From positions 99,380-163,379 of the forward strand of contig NZ_BAAAZR010000027.1 in assembly GCF_039537005.1 (NCBI RefSeq): DNA of 64,000 nucleotides. The letters run 5' to 3'. The position numbers were made by a program, and so were the translations under genes. This document shows, in pieces, positions 16,990-26,042 of the stretch (the first letter of the stretch is position 1; every line of letters begins with the position of its first letter). Under the pieces are notes generated by a model, which worked only from the letters and a program-made list of their open reading frames with translations, was not told the origin of the DNA and searched no databases. The stretch is from Sphaerisporangium flaviroseum. Lineage in GTDB: Bacteria; Actinomycetota; Actinomycetes; Streptosporangiales; Streptosporangiaceae.

Positions 16990-18762
16990 ATGCGACCACA
17001 CAGACCCGCACGGCGACACTCCCCCACGCACGCCGCAGGTGTTCGTCCCCCACGCATCCGGCCTCTCATCCCGTCCTTCGTCCGGCGCGGGCGATGGCTG
17101 GTCGCCGCCGTACAGCTGGTGATCATGACGGTGGCGGTGGCATGGACCCTCGCGGACGGTACGGCGACGAGGGCGATCGCCGGAGTGGCTACGGCGAGCG
17201 CGGCCGTGACGAGGCCACCGATGGGCTGGGCCTCGTGGAACACCTTCGCCGCGCAGATCAACTACAACGTGATCAAAGCGCAGGTGGACGTGATGGTGTC
17301 CTCGGGGATGAAGGACGCCGGCTATGAGTACGTGAACATCGACGAGGGTTGGTGGCAGGGAACGCGGAATGCCGCCGGCGACATCACCGTGGACACGACC
17401 GAGTGGCCGGGCGGGATGAAGGCGATCGCCGACTACATCCACAGCAAGGGCCTGAAAGCGGGCATCTACACCGATGCCGGACGTGACGGATGTGGCTACT
17501 ACTACCCGACCGGGCGTCCGGCGGCTCCGGGCAGCGGTAGCGAGGGTCACTACGATCAGGACTTCCTGCAGTTCTCCCGGTGGGGTTTCGACTTCGTCAA
17601 GGTGGACTGGTGCGGGGGGCAGGCTGAAGGGCTCGATCCGCGCAGTACTTATCAGGCGATCAGTGACGCGATCGGAAGGGCCACCGCGCAGACGGGACGG
17701 CCGATGGTGCTGTCGGTGTGCAACTGGGGAATCGCGAACCCGTGGGAGTGGGCGCCGGGCATCTCCACGATGTGGCGGACCAGCGGTGACATCATCTACT
17801 GGGGACAGAGCCCGTCCATGGATCGGGTGCTGGCCAATTTCGACTCCGCCCAGCATCCGAACGCTCAAAGCCCAGGTCACTACAACGATCCGGACATGCT
17901 CATCGTGGGAATGCCAGGCTTCTCTGCGGCGCAGAACCGTACGCACATGGGCTTGTGGGCGATCTCAGGTGCGCCGTTGCTGGCGGGCAACAAGCTCACC
18001 GAGATGAATGCCGAGACCCGCGCGATCCTGACCAATCGCGAGGTCCTGGCCATCGATCAGGACCCCCTCGCGCGCCAGGGGGTGAAGGTGGCCGATGACC
18101 AGACCGGACGCCAGGTGTACAGCAAAGTGTTGTCGGACACCCGCCACCGGGCGGTGCTGCTGCTCAACCGGGCCACCTCCCCGGCCGCCATCACCGCGCG
18201 CTGGTCCGATCTCGGCATCACCGGCCCGGCGACCGTACGGAACCCGTGGACACAGACCGACGTGGGGACCTTCACCGGCGGCTACACCATCAACGTCCCG
18301 GCCCGCGAGGCGGTGCTCGTGACCATCACCTCCAGCGCGGTCACTCCCTCCCCGACGCCGACACCCACTGCTCCGGCCACGGGTGCGATCCGGGGTGCGG
18401 GTTCTGGCCGGTGCCTGGATGTGAGCGGCGCGTCGCAGGCCAACGGGGCGCAGGCCCAGATCTGGGACTGCAACGGCCAGAGCAACCAGCAGTGGACGGC
18501 GACCAGCTCAGGTGAGCTGCGGGTCTACGGCGGCAAGTGCCTGGACGTGAACAACCGGGGCACCGCCGACAACACCTCGGTGGTCATCTGGGACTGCAAC
18601 GGGCAGAACAACCAGCAGTGGCGGTTCAACGCCGACGGGAGCATCACCGCCGTCGGCTCCGGCAAGTGCCTGGACGTCCCCGGCAACGCCACCGCCAACG
18701 GCACCAAACTCGTCATCTGGTCCTGCAACGGCGGCGCCAACCAACGCTGGACCCGAACCTGA
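16990..18762 (+). CDS. Secreted GH27 enzyme with CBM13, probable beta-L-arabinopyranosidase
   Basis: 590 residues; ATG with GGAG upstream. Basic n-region, then a membrane-spanning signal at about 36-55. The GH27 barrel (about 74-345) begins TRPPMGWASWNTF; the nucleophile is Asp206 in FVKVDWC. Where alpha-galactosidases have an Asp-Asp pair, this protein has NIDEGWW (Glu119). From memory, an Asp-to-Glu change at this site is what gives Streptomyces avermitilis SaArap27A its preference for beta-L-arabinopyranose, and the surrounding sequence looks very similar. A greek-key domain precedes a Pro-Thr linker and a C-terminal CBM13 trefoil (about 465-590). Likely substrates are arabinogalactan or larch-gum side chains. 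Monocistronic, ending at a bidirectional terminator. Confidence 0.88.
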   Translation: MRPHRPARRHSPTHAAGVRPPRIRPLIPSFVRRGRWLVAAVQLVIMTVAVAWTLADGTATRAIAGVATASAAVTRPPMGWASWNTFAAQINYNVIKAQVDVMVSSGMKDAGYEYVNIDEGWWQGTRNAAGDITVDTTEWPGGMKAIADYIHSKGLKAGIYTDAGRDGCGYYYPTGRPAAPGSGSEGHYDQDFLQFSRWGFDFVKVDWCGGQAEGLDPRSTYQAISDAIGRATAQTGRPMVLSVCNWGIANPWEWAPGISTMWRTSGDIIYWGQSPSMDRVLANFDSAQHPNAQSPGHYNDPDMLIVGMPGFSAAQNRTHMGLWAISGAPLLAGNKLTEMNAETRAILTNREVLAIDQDPLARQGVKVADDQTGRQVYSKVLSDTRHRAVLLLNRATSPAAITARWSDLGITGPATVRNPWTQTDVGTFTGGYTINVPAREAVLVTITSSAVTPSPTPTPTAPATGAIRGAGSGRCLDVSGASQANGAQAQIWDCNGQSNQQWTATSSGELRVYGGKCLDVNNRGTADNTSVVIWDCNGQNNQQWRFNADGSITAVGSGKCLDVPGNATANGTKLVIWSCNGGANQRWTRT

Positions 18763-18765
18763 CAG

Positions 18766-18811
18766 GACGCGCGTTCGCCGGAGCGGCATCGCCGTCCGGC
18801 GAACGCGCGTC
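18766..18811. terminator. Bidirectional hairpin between convergent genes
   Basis: A perfect 17-bp stem (18766-18782 with 18795-18811) and 12-nt loop lies exactly between the stops of the GH27 gene (plus) and the ThuA gene (minus), so it can end both transcripts. Confidence 0.85.
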
Positions 18812-18821
18812 GTCATCGGTG

Positions 18822-20567
18822 TCAGACGCGGGTCCACTTCTGGTTGTTCTGGCCGGTGCACGACGAGATCTGCACCCGGGTGCCGTTGGCGGTGCCGCCG
18901 CCGCTCACGTTCAGGCACTTGTTGGCACCGACCGCGGTGATGGTCCCGTCGGTGTTGAGGCGCCACTTCTGGTTGTTCTGCCCGTTGCAGTCCCAGATGA
19001 TCACGCCGGTGCCGTCGGCGGTACCGGCACCGTTCACATCCAGGCACTTGCCGCCGTACACCCGCAGCTCACTGGCGGCGGTCGAGGTCCACCTCTGGTT
19101 CGCCTGCCCGTTGCAGTCCCAGACCTGCGTCTGCGCCCCGTTGGCCTGCGACGCGCCGCTCACATCCAGGCACCGGCCAGAGCCCACACCCCGGATCGCG
19201 CTCGTGCTCGGGGTGGTCGTGCCGCCCAGTTCCTTGACGCGGACGTTGCGGAACGACACCACGTCGCCGCTGCCGTGGTTCTGGACACCGATGTAGCCCT
19301 GCTGCAGAGAACGCACGGGATCGGTGTTGGTGAAGTCGTTGATCTTCACGCCGTTCAGGAACACCTGGAGCCGCTCCCCCTCGACCAGCAGCTCGTAGGT
19401 GTTCCACTGCCCCGGCGGGTTCAGCGCCGCGTCGCGGGCGGCGGTGTCGGCGGACTTGAAGCCGTAGATGGCGCCCGTCGTCTTGTCCGCGGTGTCGGTG
19501 GCGTCGATCTGGACCTCGTAGCCGTTGTTCATGGCCGCGTCGGGGTCGCTGGTGGCCGGGAACCCGACGATCACCCCCGAGTTGGAGTCGCCGGTGACCT
19601 TCCAATCGAGTTTGAGGGAGTAGGAGCGGAATTCCTTGGCGCTGTACCAGAGCATGCCGAGACCGCCCTGGGAGGTCAGCGTGGCGTCACTGCTGGTGAA
19701 CGACCCCGGGCCGGCCTGCGACCAGCCGGTGGTCGAGCCGTTGTACAGCGTGGTGTAGCCGGTCTCGGGGCGGCAGTCGGCTTTGACGGCTCCGGCGGCG
19801 TAGCGGATGCCGCCCAGTAGCAGGGTGCGGAAGGTGGGGTCGGTGAAGGACTCGATGGTGTGTCCCAGACCGGTGTAGAACGAGCGGCCGGACGACTGCG
19901 GGTGGCACCAGGTGATGGGGTGGTCACCGCTCATGGAGCCGCCACTGTAACTACTTTCGTCCAGGTTCTGCAGTACGCGCACTGTTGAGCGGGGGTTGGT
20001 GCGGTAGTTGTACCACTCGTCGGTACGTGACCAGGTGGCCCCGAGGTGGGCGGTGGCGGCGTGTGCGCGGTCCTCGGTGCGTACGGTGGCCCGCTGGATC
20101 GCGGGGTGGCTGTTGAACCAGGCTCCGACCAGTTGGCCGTAGTAGGGCCAGTCGTACTCGGTGTCGGCGGCGGAGTGCACGCCTGCGTAGCCGCCTCCGC
20201 CGTCGATGAAGGTCTGGAACGCCGACTGCTGGGTGGCGTTGAGCACGTCCCCGGTGGTGCTGAGGAACACCACCGCCTTGTACTGGGCCAGGTTGGCGGT
20301 GGTGAACGCGCCGGCGTCCTCGGTGGCGTCCACCGTGAAGTCGCCGGCCGTGCCCAGCTCACGGATGGCCTGGATGCCGGCGGGGATGGAGTCGTGCCTG
20401 AATCCGGCGGTCTTGGAGAAGACCAGCACCTTGAACGCGGCGGCTTCGGCAGGGACCACGGCGACGCCGGGAATCACCGCGGCGGCCAGCGCCACCGTCA
20501 GCGCCAACCGTCGCAGTATCGGCCTGTGGCTCTTGGAGGTGCGTATGGAGGCCAGATGTCGGAGCAT
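18822..20567 (-). CDS. Secreted ThuA-domain plus DUF1080 protein with CBM13
   Basis: 581 residues from the ATG at 20567, preceded by GGAAGGA. Signal peptide about 1-44. ThuA domain (about 45-265: VLVFSKTAGFRHDSI, GGGYAGVHSAADTEYDWPYY), a class I glutamine amidotransferase-like fold linked to sugar use. DUF1080 / 3-keto-disaccharide hydrolase-type jelly roll (about 270-440: LYNGSTTGWSQAGPGSF, WNTYELLVEGERLQVFLNG). CBM13 trefoil about 450-581. DUF1080 proteins include 3-keto-glycoside hydrolases, so it may cleave or modify oxidised sugars made by the neighbouring dehydrogenase. It follows that gene by 81 bp in the same direction, probably as an operon. Confidence 0.85.
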   Translation of the reverse strand: MLRHLASIRTSKSHRPILRRLALTVALAAAVIPGVAVVPAEAAAFKVLVFSKTAGFRHDSIPAGIQAIRELGTAGDFTVDATEDAGAFTTANLAQYKAVVFLSTTGDVLNATQQSAFQTFIDGGGGYAGVHSAADTEYDWPYYGQLVGAWFNSHPAIQRATVRTEDRAHAATAHLGATWSRTDEWYNYRTNPRSTVRVLQNLDESSYSGGSMSGDHPITWCHPQSSGRSFYTGLGHTIESFTDPTFRTLLLGGIRYAAGAVKADCRPETGYTTLYNGSTTGWSQAGPGSFTSSDATLTSQGGLGMLWYSAKEFRSYSLKLDWKVTGDSNSGVIVGFPATSDPDAAMNNGYEVQIDATDTADKTTGAIYGFKSADTAARDAALNPPGQWNTYELLVEGERLQVFLNGVKINDFTNTDPVRSLQQGYIGVQNHGSGDVVSFRNVRVKELGGTTTPSTSAIRGVGSGRCLDVSGASQANGAQTQVWDCNGQANQRWTSTAASELRVYGGKCLDVNGAGTADGTGVIIWDCNGQNNQKWRLNTDGTITAVGANKCLNVSGGGTANGTRVQISSCTGQNNQKWTRV

Positions 20568-20648
20568 GGGGGATCCTTCCAGGTCACGACGCCGCGGCCC
20601 GGCCGGCGGGCCGGGCCACGATGCCACTTCAGCGGGTGAGCGGGGTCG

Positions 20649-23477
20649 TCAGGCGCGGGTCCATTTCTGGTTGTTCTGGCCGGTGCACGAGGAGATCTGC
20701 ACGCGGGTGCCGTTGGCGGTGGCGCCGCCGGTCACGTTCAGGCACTTGTTGGCACCAACCGCGGTGATGGTCCCGTCGGCGTTGAGGCGCCACTTCTGGT
20801 TGTTCTGCCCGTTGCAGTCCCAGATGATCACCGCGGTCCCGTCGGCGGTACCGGCACCGTTCACATCCAGGCACTTGCCGCCGTACACCCGCAGCTCACT
20901 GGCGGCGGTCGAGGTCCACTGCTGGTTGGCCTGAGCGTTGCAGTCCCAGATCACGGTATAGGTGCCGTTTGTCTGTAGGGCACCGTTCACATCCAGGCAC
21001 CGGCCCGAGCCCACACCACGGATCGCGGTCTGATCGGTACCGGAGGCGGCGTCGATGGTGAAGGCGTCCAGGTCGAACAGGTAGCCCTGCCCGGTGTTCC
21101 CTCGGAAGACGAAGTACAGCGTGGTGGTGCCGGTGGGCATGGCGGCGAGGTTCGCCGTGACGTCCGCGAAGGTGTCCCAGCTTCCGGTCACCGGCACGGT
21201 CACCGTGCCGAGCAGCGTGCCGGTCGCCGAGCCGGCCCGCACCTCGATCCGCCCGCCGGCGCCGGCGGAGGAGACTCGTGCGGTCAGCCTGGTGGTGCCG
21301 GTCAGTGAGTAGGGCTGGAAGGAGATCCAGTCGCCGTCGTCGGTGAGGCCGACCGTCTTGCCGCCTTCGGCGGTGGTGTGGTCGGCGGTCTGCACGCCCT
21401 GCTGGGCGGTGAAGTGCTCGGCCTGCCGGTGCCGCGGCTGGAGCGTGCGGGTGCTGGTGGCGGTCAGGCCGCCGTTGTCGGTGTAGGACGCCACGAACAG
21501 GCCGTACAGATTGGCCCCGGCGTCGTGCTCGCCGTCCACCGGCACCGTGATCGATCCGCTGCAGCTTCCCGTCTTGCCGGTGATCTGGTGGCTGTGGCTG
21601 TCATGGCCGAGGAAGTAGGCGACCGAGACCTTCGAACAGTCCAGCGCACCGTCTTCCGCGTCGCTTCCGGTCACTTGGAACGGGACGGTGTCGCCGAAGG
21701 AGAACGGCTGGCCGTCGCCCGGCTGGGCCAGGGTGATCGACGGCGCGGTGTTGCCCACGGTCACGATGACGCTCGCGGTCCCGGTGAGCCCTTGCGGGTC
21801 GCGGACGGTCAACGTCGCGGTGAAGGTGCCATCGGCGGTGTAGGTCTTGGACGGGTTGGCGGCGGTGGAGGTGGTGCCGTCGCCGAAGTTCCACGAGTAC
21901 GTCAGCGCGCCGCCCTCGGGGTCGGAGCTGCCGGCCGAGGAGAAGTTCACGGTCAGCGGCGCCGGGCCGGTAGTGGTGCCAGCGGCGGCCTTGGCGATCG
22001 GGTTGCGGTTGGCCGTCGCGCCGATGTGCTCGATCCGGTACAGCGCCTGGTTGTTACTTCCGGTGCCGTAGTCCAGCACGTACAGGGCACCGTCGGGACC
22101 GAACGCCATGTCCATGACCTGGGTGCCGTTCCACGGGAACGCTGAGATCTCGCCGTAGGCCCCGTTGCTCTTGACCTCGATGGCCTTGATCCAGCGGCGG
22201 CCGTACTCCCCGGCGAAGTACCGCCCGTCGAGCGACTGCGGGAACTTGACGCTGGAGTTGAGGTTGGGGTCGTAGCGGTAGACCGGGCCGCCCATCGGCG
22301 ATTCGGAGCCGCTGCCGAACTCCGGTGGCGAACCCGAGTCCCCGGCGTACTTGATCCAGCTCGGCGTGGCCGGCGGCAGGGTGGCGAGGCCGGTGTTGCG
22401 GAAGGAGTTGTTGGCGGGGCCGCCCGCGCAGTTGTACTTCGGGCCGGTGCTGTTGGTGGCGAAGTTCCACTCGTTGTAGGTCTCGCTGGTGGTGTTGGTC
22501 CCGGTGCAGTACGGCCAGCCGTAGTTGCCCGCGCTGGTGATGCGGTCGAACTCCACCTGCCCGCTGGGCCCGCGGTTGGAGTTGGTCGACCCGGCGTCGG
22601 GGCCGTAGTCGCCGAGGTAGACGATGCCGGTGGCCTTGTCCACGCTCATCCGGAACGGATTGCGTAAGCCCATCGCGTAGATCTCCGGCCGGGTCCGGGC
22701 CGTGCCGGGCGCGAAAAGGTTGCCGGCCGGGATGGTGTACGTGCCGTCGGGCTGCGGCTTGATGCGCAGCACCTTGCCGCGCAGGTCGTTGGTATTGCCC
22801 GCCGAGCGCTGCACGTCGTACTGCGGGTTGCGGTTGGTACGTTCGTCCAGCGGAGAGTAACCGGCGGACTCGAACGGGTTGCTGTCGTCGCCGGTGGTCA
22901 GGTACAGGTTGCCGGCCGCATCGAAGTCGATGTCCCCGCCCACATGGCAGCACATGCCCCGGTCGTTGGGCACCCGCAGGACGACCTTCTCGCCGGCCAG
23001 GTCCAGGGTGTCGTCGGATTTCAGCGTGAAGCGCGACAGGTACAGCTCGCCCTTCCACTGGTCGAACTGTGCCTGTGTACCGGTGGCGGGGGCGTCGCCG
23101 CTGGGGGTGCTCAACCGCGGCGAGTAGTACAGCCATACGTAACGGTTGCTGGAGAAGCCGGGGTCTACGGCGACCCCCTGCAGACCTTCCTCGTCATGGG
23201 TGTAGACGTTCAGCCGTCCAGCGACCTTGGTGTTGCCGTTGACGTCGGTGACGCGGAGGGTGCCATCGCGAGACGTGTGAAGGACGGATCGGTTGGGCAT
23301 GACGGCCAGCGACATCGCCTCGCCCAGTTCCGTGCCGCCGGACGCGAGGCTGATGTGCTGGTACTCAGATGGGGGGATGGCCAGGGCGCCGGCCGCCGGA
23401 GTGGTGAGCGCGAGAACCACCGGACTCACCAGCGCCATCGTGGCTAGCATCCTGAGCCACGGACGACGTCGGGACAT
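20649..23477 (-). CDS. Secreted glucose/sorbosone dehydrogenase-like protein with PKD, CBM6 and CBM13
   Basis: 942 residues; signal peptide about 1-31. A six-bladed beta-propeller of the GSDH (PQQ-dependent sugar dehydrogenase) type spans about 35-490, with EEGLQGVAVDPGF, GGDIDFDAAGNLYLTTGDD and FGPDGALYVLDYG. A PKD domain follows (about 495-580), then an Ig-like segment, a CBM6-type module (about 685-815, beginning AEHFTAQQGVQ) and a CBM13 trefoil (about 818-942). It likely oxidises sugars or sugar polymers outside the cell. First gene of a pair with the ThuA/DUF1080 gene. In related actinomycetes these domains often occur in one very long protein. Whether it binds PQQ needs testing. Confidence 0.86.
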   Translation of the reverse strand: MSRRRPWLRMLATMALVSPVVLALTTPAAGALAIPPSEYQHISLASGGTELGEAMSLAVMPNRSVLHTSRDGTLRVTDVNGNTKVAGRLNVYTHDEEGLQGVAVDPGFSSNRYVWLYYSPRLSTPSGDAPATGTQAQFDQWKGELYLSRFTLKSDDTLDLAGEKVVLRVPNDRGMCCHVGGDIDFDAAGNLYLTTGDDSNPFESAGYSPLDERTNRNPQYDVQRSAGNTNDLRGKVLRIKPQPDGTYTIPAGNLFAPGTARTRPEIYAMGLRNPFRMSVDKATGIVYLGDYGPDAGSTNSNRGPSGQVEFDRITSAGNYGWPYCTGTNTTSETYNEWNFATNSTGPKYNCAGGPANNSFRNTGLATLPPATPSWIKYAGDSGSPPEFGSGSESPMGGPVYRYDPNLNSSVKFPQSLDGRYFAGEYGRRWIKAIEVKSNGAYGEISAFPWNGTQVMDMAFGPDGALYVLDYGTGSNNQALYRIEHIGATANRNPIAKAAAGTTTGPAPLTVNFSSAGSSDPEGGALTYSWNFGDGTTSTAANPSKTYTADGTFTATLTVRDPQGLTGTASVIVTVGNTAPSITLAQPGDGQPFSFGDTVPFQVTGSDAEDGALDCSKVSVAYFLGHDSHSHQITGKTGSCSGSITVPVDGEHDAGANLYGLFVASYTDNGGLTATSTRTLQPRHRQAEHFTAQQGVQTADHTTAEGGKTVGLTDDGDWISFQPYSLTGTTRLTARVSSAGAGGRIEVRAGSATGTLLGTVTVPVTGSWDTFADVTANLAAMPTGTTTLYFVFRGNTGQGYLFDLDAFTIDAASGTDQTAIRGVGSGRCLDVNGALQTNGTYTVIWDCNAQANQQWTSTAASELRVYGGKCLDVNGAGTADGTAVIIWDCNGQNNQKWRLNADGTITAVGANKCLNVTGGATANGTRVQISSCTGQNNQKWTRA

Positions 23478-23783
23478 GGGACCTCATTCCTTCCTGCTGT
23501 GCGGAACTCACATGAGCGAGGCGGGTATCCGCAGTGACACCCTGGCGTTGTGATCTTCGGCGCCGCGCCGTTGACGGCGCCGGTGGCGCGGAGCAGGGCG
23601 GCCCGGGTCCGGTTCACCACCTCTCCCATCGCCCCACCCCGCACCATCGCCCCTCCCAGCAGGGCGAGCTCCGGCGAGCGTGTCCGGCGCCTTCAAGGCA
23701 TCGGCTTCACGGTCCGCCTTCTCCGTTGGTTTCAAGGACATGTGTCAGGGCGAGCCGCCCCTGCCGGCCGTCAGGACCGTCGT
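23478..23783. other. Leader of the dehydrogenase gene and 3' end of GH43
   Basis: 306 bp without a credible gene. It contains a GGCGCCG...CGGCGCC inverted repeat near 23559-23581 and a small hairpin CAGGGCG-AGC-CGCCCCTG at 23746-23763 that may end the GH43 transcript. Confidence 0.4.
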
Positions 23784-25541
23784 TCACGAGGTCGTGCACA
23801 CGAGGGACGGCGCCGACGGTGTGCCGTTGGCGAGGAAGCCGAACGTCGTCGAGGCGGACGGCTGGAGTGAGCCGTTGTAAGAGGCGTTGCCGACCGACAC
23901 GGACGAGCCGCTGGTGGTCAGCGTGCCGTTCCAGACCTGGGAGATGGTCTGGCCGTTGGCCGGGGTCCATTGGACGGTCCAGCGGCTGATCGCCGCGGCG
24001 CCCGCCGTTACCGTGACCTCGCCCTGGTAGCCGCCGGACCAGGTGCTGGTGGTGCGGTAGACCGCACTGCACGCACCGCCGGCCGTGGGAGTCGGGGTGG
24101 GCGTGGGAGTCGGCGTGGGTGTGGGAGTCGGGGTCGGTGTCGGGTCGTTGCCTGCGGTGAACTGCCACCAGTTGAGGTTGAACAGGTTGCCGGTGCCGCC
24201 GGTGAACCTGAGGAACAGGTCGTGGGTGCCGGTGGCGCCGGTGATGGGGCAGGTGACGGTGGTCCAGGTCTGCCAGCCGCCGGTGCCCGGGACGGTGCAG
24301 GTGCCCACCAGCGTGCCGCTCGCGCCGCCCAGGCGCAGTTCGATCCGGCCGCCGCTGGTGGCCGAGGCCACCCGGGCGCTGAAGCCGGTCGCCCCCGAAC
24401 CGAACGCCACACCCCTGACCTTGAGGTAGTCACCGTTCTCGACGAACCCGACGTTCATCCCGCCCTCACTCGCGGGCTCGGTCTCCACCCCTTGCGACCA
24501 GGCGGCCGTCTCCGCCTCCTGACGGATATAAGGGTTCAACGTGCCCACCTGTGGCGGCCCAGAGGTGGTCATATTGATGGTGGGGATGGTGCCGTCGGCG
24601 TTGTAGCTGAACCGCTCCACCGCCACCGAACGGGTGAAACCACCACCACCCGGCAACGCGCCGTTGTGGTAGAAGAAATACGAATTGCCCTGGAAGTCGA
24701 TGACCCCGGGGTGGTTGGTGAAACTACCGCCCTGGGTCGGCATCACCGTCCCGCGGTAGGTCCACGGCCCCGTCGGACCAGGGGCGGTGGAATACCCGAT
24801 GAACTCCGAGCAGCACTTGGCCGCGAACACGTTGTAGTACAGGCCGTTGCGCTTGAACACCCACGGCCCCTCCTCGTACAACGTCGGCCGGCTGGTGTTC
24901 CCGCTGCGGGCACCGAACCCCGCGGTGGTCAACGGGATCTGCGTGGGGCTGCCCGAGTAGGAGATCATGTCGGCGTTCAGCCGCACGTACCACAGGTTAG
25001 GGTTGCCCCAGTACAGGTACGCCTGCCCGTTGTCGTCGACCAACACCGTCGGATCGATCTCACCGTTGCGCACCAACGGCCGCCCGATGGCATCGGTGAA
25101 CGGCCCGGTCGGACTGCTGGAGACCGCCACTCCGATCGCCATCTGCCCACTGGCACGGTCTTTGACCGGCACATACCAGTAGAACCTGCCGTTGCGGTAG
25201 ACCGCCTGCCCCGCCCACGCATCCGCGCTCGCCCAGCTGAACGTCGACAGACTCAACGGCGACCCATGATCGGTCCAGTTCACCATGTCCGCCGACGACC
25301 ACACCCGCCAATCCCGCATGGTGAAATACGTCGAACTATCCTCATCATGCCCGGTATACAGGTAAACCCGCCCGTTATATACCAACGGTGCAGGGTCCGC
25401 CGTATAAACCGTCTGGACGATGGGATTATCCGCTCTGGCCGGCCCGGCCGGAAGCAATGTCATGAGGCAAAGCAGGCTCAAGATGCAGGCGAGACCACGC
25501 CTGGACCGGAAGTGTGCCGGAAGCGATGACGCATATCTCAT
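23784..25541 (-). CDS. Secreted GH43 arabinofuranosidase/xylosidase with CBM6 and CBM2
   Basis: 585 residues from the ATG at 25541 (GGGAAGG upstream). Signal peptide about 1-37. The GH43 five-bladed propeller (about 38-345) shows the three acidic residues: Asp in TADPAPLVYNGR, Asp in GEIDPTVL, and Glu in YEEGPWVFKRNG. CBM6 (about 350-475) starts RQEAETAAWSQGVE. A long Pro-Thr linker leads to a CBM2 cellulose-binding domain (about 500-585) with Trp in STWSGGYQGEVTV and RWTVQWTP. The catalytic part is closely related to the 50648-52459 gene and to the remnant at 9463. Likely an arabinoxylan arabinofuranohydrolase held on cellulose-xylan. Two regulatory systems reach its promoter: A/B-boxes and a TAATACGA-type site. 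Confidence 0.9.
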   Translation of the reverse strand: MRYASSLPAHFRSRRGLACILSLLCLMTLLPAGPARADNPIVQTVYTADPAPLVYNGRVYLYTGHDEDSSTYFTMRDWRVWSSADMVNWTDHGSPLSLSTFSWASADAWAGQAVYRNGRFYWYVPVKDRASGQMAIGVAVSSSPTGPFTDAIGRPLVRNGEIDPTVLVDDNGQAYLYWGNPNLWYVRLNADMISYSGSPTQIPLTTAGFGARSGNTSRPTLYEEGPWVFKRNGLYYNVFAAKCCSEFIGYSTAPGPTGPWTYRGTVMPTQGGSFTNHPGVIDFQGNSYFFYHNGALPGGGGFTRSVAVERFSYNADGTIPTINMTTSGPPQVGTLNPYIRQEAETAAWSQGVETEPASEGGMNVGFVENGDYLKVRGVAFGSGATGFSARVASATSGGRIELRLGGASGTLVGTCTVPGTGGWQTWTTVTCPITGATGTHDLFLRFTGGTGNLFNLNWWQFTAGNDPTPTPTPTPTPTPTPTPTPTAGGACSAVYRTTSTWSGGYQGEVTVTAGAAAISRWTVQWTPANGQTISQVWNGTLTTSGSSVSVGNASYNGSLQPSASTTFGFLANGTPSAPSLVCTTS

Positions 25542-25621
25542 GATCACCTTCCCAAGGCGGTAACCACCCGCCTTGCGCGTCGCGTTCGGAGGAGGACTCA
25601 CCTAACCGGCCGCACTCCTGT

Positions 25622-25635
25622 TGTTAGCGCTCACA
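25622..25635. promoter_or_regulatory. LacI-type operator (A-box) before GH43
   Basis: TGTTAGCGCTCACA, identical to the copy at 7185-7198, 80 bp before the GH43 start codon. Confidence 0.6.
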
Positions 25636-25735
25636 TCGAAGCGCCGACAAAGAGGGAAGCCGATTACGCAGAGCGTCCCCCGGCAATCCTCGCGGGCTGC
25701 ACCGAGGCGGCCGTTCGGTATCTCCACGCGCGGAG

Positions 25736-25762
25736 CCAATCCCATGCTTCACAGAGGGTCAA
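25736..25762 (-). promoter_or_regulatory. Promoter of the GH43 gene
   Basis: Minus strand: -35 TTGACC (25762-25757), 15 bp, -10 GATTGG (25741-25736), then CTCCGC. This is the same layout as the esterase promoters. Confidence 0.5.
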
Positions 25763-25862
25763 GTCTCCGGAACGCCCCCTGGCCGACGTCACGAACCTCG
25801 ACATCCCTTCTGAGCTGGGCCTTCGAGTCTTGTGGAGAGGAGCGCCCGTGGCAGGTCGAGTC

Positions 25863-25873
25863 TGAAACTTTCA
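25863..25873. promoter_or_regulatory. TGAAACTTTCA palindrome (B-box) upstream of GH43
   Basis: Perfect palindrome 100 bp upstream of the GH43 -35. Confidence 0.6.
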
Positions 25874-25901
25874 CTCGGGCTCGTTCTCAGATCACCCGAT
25901 G

Positions 25902-25912
25902 AATACGATTTA
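25902..25912. promoter_or_regulatory. AATACGATTTA site resembling the LacI operator at 27181
   Basis: These 11 bp match bases 27184-27194 in the operator between the LacI gene and its ABC importer. Placement upstream of the GH43 gene suggests the same repressor acts here. Confidence 0.4.
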
Positions 25913-26042
25913 TTACCCGCTCATACACCTATATTTGCGGCGAAGTAGGCTGTGCGCTGCACGTCCAATGGCCATCGGCCTGCGGAATCAGCTCTGGCGT
26001 CAATCGTGGCCGCAAGCCATGCGCATGATCTGATAGGTAGCC

